Source: Halomonas sp. GFAJ-1 (GTDB taxonomy: Bacteria; Pseudomonadota; Gammaproteobacteria; Pseudomonadales; Halomonadaceae). From it: a stretch of DNA of 64,000 bases. Location: assembly GCA_002966495.1 (NCBI GenBank), contig CP016490.1:1302001-1366000 (forward strand), in the 5' to 3' direction. Positions 60,353 through 64,000 of this stretch are shown piece after piece. A program made the position numbers and the translations under genes. The first letter of the stretch is position 1. Every line of letters begins with the position of its first letter. The notes beneath the pieces were generated by a model. That model worked only from the letters and a program-made list of their open reading frames with translations. It did no database searches and had not been told where the DNA came from.

Positions 60353-60946
60353 TTAAAGGCCTACCAATGACCCTGGCATGCCAGCAGCGCGTATTAATGA
60401 CCCCACCACTAAGCCATCTATAATGTTAATGGCGATGAATACGATGATCGGCGATAGGTCAATCATTCCCAGAGGCGGAATAACTTTGCGCACAGGCGCC
60501 ATAATGGGCTCAACCAGCTGCATTACCAGTAGTGCGCCAGGGTGGCTAGCGTTGGGCGCTACCCAGCTCAGGATGATCATTACGATCATGGCAAAGAAGT
60601 AAATCTTCAAAATAGCATTTGCCAGCGCGGCAACGCCTGCAATTAACACCCCTGGGATGGGCGGCATACCCATACCAATCACCATGAAGATGGCAATAAT
60701 GCTGGCTACTTTAAGCACAAAGCCTGCCGCCAGCGTTGCCAAATCAAAGCGCCCGCCCACCGGGCCTAAAAAGCCTTGGAATAGGCCAACAACCGGCTGG
60801 GTTATTTTGACTACCGACTGGCTAAGCGGGTTGTAGTAGTCCGCTCGCGATGCCTGCAGTAGAAAGCGCAGCATCAGTAAGAATAAATAAATGTTGATCA
60901 GGGTGTTCACTAGCATTAACCCGGCACTACCCACTTGGTTGCCCAT
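60353..60946 (-). CDS. yggT: YggT family membrane protein
   Basis: A 197-residue protein made of two YGGT repeats with about four to five helices. The repeats are seen in INIYLFLLMLRFLLQASRAD and LKIYFFAMIVMIILSWVAPN, each followed by an N-P-loop-type sequence (VVKITQPVVGLF; LVEPIMAPVRKVIPP). Family function is unclear, with links to osmotic tolerance and cell envelope in some species. It lies in the usual order yggS-proC-yggT and 29 bp after proC. Confidence 0.92.
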   Translation of the reverse strand: MGNQVGSAGLMLVNTLINIYLFLLMLRFLLQASRADYYNPLSQSVVKITQPVVGLFQGFLGPVGGRFDLATLAAGFVLKVASIIAIFMVIGMGMPPIPGVLIAGVAALANAILKIYFFAMIVMIILSWVAPNASHPGALLVMQLVEPIMAPVRKVIPPLGMIDLSPIIVFIAINIIDGLVVGSLIRAAGMPGSLVGL

Positions 60947-60975
60947 GGCTGCGTCTCCGTTGCGTTAAATTTTGC

Positions 60976-61800
60976 TTAGCTTGCGCTGAGTTCCTTGGCC
61001 ATTGCCTCGGCGCGGTCGGCGCAGGCTTGCATGGCATCGGCAATGGTGGTGCGCAGCTGCGCATCTTCCATGTGTTGTATGGCGCGTTCGGTAGTGCCCC
61101 CCGGCGACATCACATTTTGTTTAAGCGTGGCGGGGTCTTTGTCACTCTGCTGCGCCATAGTGGCAGCACCTAAAGCAGTTTGGATGGCTAGGCGTCGTGC
61201 AGTGGCAGCAGGCAGGCCAAGCTTGACGGCGGCTTCTTCCATCGCCTCAAACATTAAAAAGAAGTAGGCCGGCGCGCTACCAGAGACAGCGGTGACCGCA
61301 TCCAGCAGGTGTTCATCTTCCACCCACTCGACAATGCCAACCGCTTCCATAAGTTGGGTAGCCAGCGTGCGCTGGGCATCGCTAACAGCCTTGTTGGCGT
61401 ACAGGCCGCTTGCGCCTATGCCGACGAGCGACGGAGTGTTGGGCATGCAGCGCACCAGCGCAGTGTTTCCGCCTAGCCATTGGTTAATAGTGTCGGCATC
61501 AAGGCCAGCGGCAATTGAAATAACCAGTGGAGCTTGCTGTTGCACGCTTTCGCTCATGGCGTCACAAACGTTGCGCATAATTTGCGGTTTAACTGCGAGT
61601 ACGACCACATCGGCATCTTTAACCGCAGCGTTATTATCGGTCTGGGTATTTACCCCTAGGCGCTGCTTTAATGAGGCAAGCTCGCTCTCGTTAGGTGCTG
61701 TTGCGGTAATGTCTGAAGGGGCAACGCCGCTTTCGATAAGGCCGCCGATAATGGCTCCGGCCATATTGCCTGCGCCAATGAAGGTGATCTTGCTCGCCAT
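60976..61800 (-). CDS. proC: Pyrroline-5-carboxylate reductase
   Basis: A 274-residue NADPH-dependent enzyme, the last step of proline synthesis. FIGAGNMAGAIIGGL is the Rossmann loop, VLAVKPQIM follows, and VSGSAPAYFFLMFEAMEEAA and SPGGTTERAI are the proline-binding C-terminal blocks. The ATG at 61800 has AGGAT upstream; the longer frame to 61869 is unsupported. Proline is also a compatible solute, of use to a halophile. Confidence 0.96.
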   Translation of the reverse strand: MASKITFIGAGNMAGAIIGGLIESGVAPSDITATAPNESELASLKQRLGVNTQTDNNAAVKDADVVVLAVKPQIMRNVCDAMSESVQQQAPLVISIAAGLDADTINQWLGGNTALVRCMPNTPSLVGIGASGLYANKAVSDAQRTLATQLMEAVGIVEWVEDEHLLDAVTAVSGSAPAYFFLMFEAMEEAAVKLGLPAATARRLAIQTALGAATMAQQSDKDPATLKQNVMSPGGTTERAIQHMEDAQLRTTIADAMQACADRAEAMAKELSAS

Positions 61801-61887
61801 AGGGGTATCCTGTGTTGAAAAGGGGCCGCACTCAGCGGCAATGTTTGTAAGAGTAACGGTTGGTACCATCAGAGTGCACTAAGCGCT

Positions 61888-62583
61888 TCACCGGGCACCA
61901 AAAATAGCCGTTCCTAAGCGTACCAGAGTGGCGCCCTCTAAAATGGCCGCTTCTAGATCATCGCTCATTCCCATGGAGAGCGTGTCCAGAGGCGTCTCTG
62001 GCAGCGCGGATTGCAGTTCTATGAGGAGTTGGTGCAGCTCCGCAAAGGGTGCCCGTTGCGCAGAGAGGCTATCAGCGGGGGCGGGAATTGCCATTAAGCC
62101 TCGTAGCTGAAGCCGTGGTAGCGCAGCAACCTCATGAGCCAGTGCTGCGACCTCTTCGGGCATAACGCCTGATTTAGACGCCTCACGGCTGATATTAACC
62201 TGTAGGCAGATATTGAGCGGTGCGAGATGCTCTGGACGCTGTTCACTTAAGCGCTTGGCGATTTTTAAGCGCTCGACGCTATGCATCCAGGCAAAGTTTT
62301 CTGCCACTGACCGAGTTTTATTGGACTGTAATGGGCCGATGAAATGCCACACGATATCGTCTAAGTCGGCTAGCTCGGCCTGTTTTTCCAGCGCTTCTTG
62401 GAGGTAGTTTTCACCAAACTCCCGCTGACCAAGCTGCCAAGCCTGCCGGATCAGTGAGGCCGGTTTGGTTTTGCTCACCGCTAGCAATGCCGCACTGTTA
62501 AGCAGGCGGTCAGCGTTTTTTAGCGCCCGGTGCAGACGCTCACGCGCAGTGGCGAGTGACTCGGGGAGTGCGATGTCTGTCAT
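61888..62583 (-). CDS. yggS: YggS/PLPBP-type pyridoxal phosphate-binding protein
   Basis: A 231-residue TIM-barrel-like protein that holds PLP and balances free PLP in the cell. The PLP Lys is in LAVSKTKP. FGENYLQEALEK, WHFIGPLQSNKT and SMGMSDDLEAAI are the family signatures. The ATG at 62583 has AAGGTG upstream. It is divergent from pilT with a 34-bp gap, which must contain both promoters or overlap the coding ends. Confidence 0.95.
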   Translation of the reverse strand: MTDIALPESLATARERLHRALKNADRLLNSAALLAVSKTKPASLIRQAWQLGQREFGENYLQEALEKQAELADLDDIVWHFIGPLQSNKTRSVAENFAWMHSVERLKIAKRLSEQRPEHLAPLNICLQVNISREASKSGVMPEEVAALAHEVAALPRLQLRGLMAIPAPADSLSAQRAPFAELHQLLIELQSALPETPLDTLSMGMSDDLEAAILEGATLVRLGTAIFGAR

Positions 62584-62617
62584 ACTCAAGCACCTTACCG
62601 CAGCTGGGAAAAGAGAG

Positions 62618-63661
62618 ATGGATATTACCGAACTGCTGGCATTCTCGGCAAAGCAGAATGCATCGGACCTGCACCTTTCTGCGGGTTTGCCGCCCATGAT
62701 ACGTGTTGATGGCGATATTCGTCGGCTTAATGTACCGGCGATGGATAACAGCGAAGTCCGGCGGTTGATCTACGACATCATGAACGATCAGCAGCGCCGC
62801 GACTACGAAGAACACTTGGAAACCGACTTCTCTTTTGACGTGCCAGGAGTGGCGCGTTTTCGGGTCAATGCGTTTAACCAGGCGCGAGGTGCTGGGGCGG
62901 TTTTTCGTACTATCCCTAATGAAGTGCTTTCGATGCAGGCCCTGGGCCTAGGCGAGGTGTTCGAGCGCTTAGCCATGCTGCCCCGTGGCTTGGTACTGGT
63001 TACCGGGCCAACAGGGTCGGGTAAAAGCACCACGCTTGCCGCGATGATTGACTACATCAACGACCACCGCTTTGAGCATATTTTAACGATTGAAGACCCG
63101 GTGGAGTTTGTTCATGCCAGTAAGCGTTGCCTGATCAATCAGCGCGAAGTGCACCGGGACACGCGTAGTTTCAACAGCGCATTACGCAGCGCCCTGCGTG
63201 AAGACCCGGACGTTATTTTAGTAGGTGAGCTGCGCGACCTCGAAACAATGCGCTTAGCGCTAACCGCTGCTGAAACAGGCCATCTAGTATTTGGAACCCT
63301 GCATACTACTTCTGCAGCAAAGACCATCGACCGAATTATTGATGTCTTCCCAGGGGAAGAGAAATCCATGGTGCGCTCAATGCTGTCGGAGTCGCTACAG
63401 GCCGTTGTGTCGCAAACGTTGCTAAAACGCCAAGGCGGCGGGCGCGTAGCGGCTCACGAAATATTGATTGCCACCGCCGCTGTTCGCAATTTAATCCGTG
63501 GAGATAAAGTGGCACAGATTTATTCGGCCATTCAAACCGGCGGAAACTTGGGCATGCAAACCTTAAACGCGTCGCTTGCAAGGCTAGTAAAAGAGGGCGC
63601 GGTGAGTATGGAAGACGCTCAGGCGCGGGCAAAAGGCACGCTTTCACTGGGGGATGAATAA
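62618..63661 (+). CDS. pilT: Type IV pilus retraction ATPase PilT
   Basis: A 347-residue hexameric ATPase that pulls type IV pili back for twitching motility and DNA uptake. Walker A is GPTGSGKST at 130-138. The Asp box is ILTIEDPVEFVH, Walker B is DPDVILVGELRD and the His box is TGHLVFGTLHT. The C-terminal AIRNLIR-like motif appears as AVRNLIR. The start at 62618 (MDITELL) is the family start; the frame extends upstream into yggS but is not used. Confidence 0.96.
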   Translation: MDITELLAFSAKQNASDLHLSAGLPPMIRVDGDIRRLNVPAMDNSEVRRLIYDIMNDQQRRDYEEHLETDFSFDVPGVARFRVNAFNQARGAGAVFRTIPNEVLSMQALGLGEVFERLAMLPRGLVLVTGPTGSGKSTTLAAMIDYINDHRFEHILTIEDPVEFVHASKRCLINQREVHRDTRSFNSALRSALREDPDVILVGELRDLETMRLALTAAETGHLVFGTLHTTSAAKTIDRIIDVFPGEEKSMVRSMLSESLQAVVSQTLLKRQGGGRVAAHEILIATAAVRNLIRGDKVAQIYSAIQTGGNLGMQTLNASLARLVKEGAVSMEDAQARAKGTLSLGDE

Positions 63662-63664
63662 GTA

Positions 63665-64000
63665 ATGAGCGAGCCCAAAAGCGGTATGACGGCCTCCCAG
63701 TGGTTGCATCAGTTGCTGGCTATTATGGTTGAGCAGCAGGCGTCCGACCTGCTGATTTCGGTCGGCGCGCCGGCAAGCTTAAAAACGCCCCAGGGGTTAG
63801 TGCCCCTGGGGCGGCAGCCGCTTTCCTCAAGCCAAGTGCGCAGCCTGGTGGTCAATGCGATACCCGATATGCAGCGTGAGCGGTTTGCGTTAGAGCACGA
63901 GGCGAATTTCGCCATAAGCCTTGAGCAAAAAGGCCGCTTTCGGGTCAGCGCTTTTCAGCAGCGTAATGAGCCTGCCATGGTGGTGCGCCGCATTGCTCAA
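63665..64000 (+). CDS. pilU: PilT-like retraction ATPase PilU (partial, N-terminal part)
   Basis: The frame is open from the ATG at 63665 to the window edge, giving 112 residues. The opening (WLHQLLAIMVEQQASDLLIS) and the FRVSAFQQRNEPAMVVRRI block match the N-terminal PAS-like domain of PilU. The Walker motifs lie beyond the window. The gene starts three bases after the pilT stop, the usual pilT-pilU arrangement. PilU assists PilT in retraction under load. Confidence 0.88.
   Translation, partial: MSEPKSGMTASQWLHQLLAIMVEQQASDLLISVGAPASLKTPQGLVPLGRQPLSSSQVRSLVVNAIPDMQRERFALEHEANFAISLEQKGRFRVSAFQQRNEPAMVVRRIAQ

Overview
This window looks like the chromosome of a moderately halophilic gammaproteobacterium of the Halomonadaceae (Halomonas-like). 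That is an inference from gene content, from the Pseudomonas-like order dksA-gluQ-cbrX-cbrA-cbrB-[sRNA]-pcnB-folK plus panBCD, and from a very acidic secreted small protein. I see no insertion sequence, prophage, CRISPR array, rRNA or tRNA. Most of it is ordinary, densely packed core and metabolic sequence.

Layout. (1) 1-8.2 kb, plus strand: a respiratory formate dehydrogenase operon (DUF3305 and DUF3306 proteins, polyferredoxin, TorD-type chaperone, small Tat protein, catalytic, Fe-S and cytochrome b subunits). (2) 8.3-10.3 kb: a DUF1244 protein, then moaB and moeA for the molybdenum cofactor that the dehydrogenase needs. (3) 20.1-10.3 kb, minus strand: one compact chemosensory operon (MCP, CheB, CheR-TPR, CheA-REC, a lone receiver, an Hpt-REC-REC-GGDEF protein, CheW, a degenerate CheW). 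Its output appears to be cyclic di-GMP, as in Wsp systems, but with extra phosphorelay parts. (4) 22.5-20.3 kb: a yjfL-ygiB-ygiC-like trio; then ygjV and recQ. (5) 29.5-25.2 kb: a CUT1-family ABC importer resembling UgpBAEC. (6) 29.6-39.0 kb: a PAS/AAA+ sigma-54 activator divergent from guanidinobutyrase, a YjiH-type transporter, a 2-ketoarginine decarboxylase-like enzyme, an NCS1 permease, a frameshifted metallo-beta-lactamase-fold gene and an aldehyde dehydrogenase. Three of these match the later steps of the arginine transaminase pathway. The intergenic region carries a sigma-54 promoter and a pair of inverted 17-bp sites. (7) 39.1-44.8 kb: CoA transferase, DHH phosphoesterase, acidic small protein, MFS exporter, thiolase. 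(8) 45-49.1 kb: panD, panC, panB, folK, pcnB. (9) 49.3-54.5 kb: CbrX-CbrA-CbrB and, in the 856-bp gap after cbrB, a strong candidate for a CrcZ-type Hfq/Crc-sequestering RNA with its own sigma-54 promoter. (10) 54.5-64 kb: gluQ, dksA, an aminotransferase, sfsA, a DUF4426 protein, metW, metX, yggT, proC, yggS, pilT and the start of pilU.

The most interesting items are the CrcZ-like RNA gene, the sigma-54 control region of the guanidino-acid operon, and the Wsp-like chemosensory operon with an unusual Hpt-REC-REC-GGDEF output protein.
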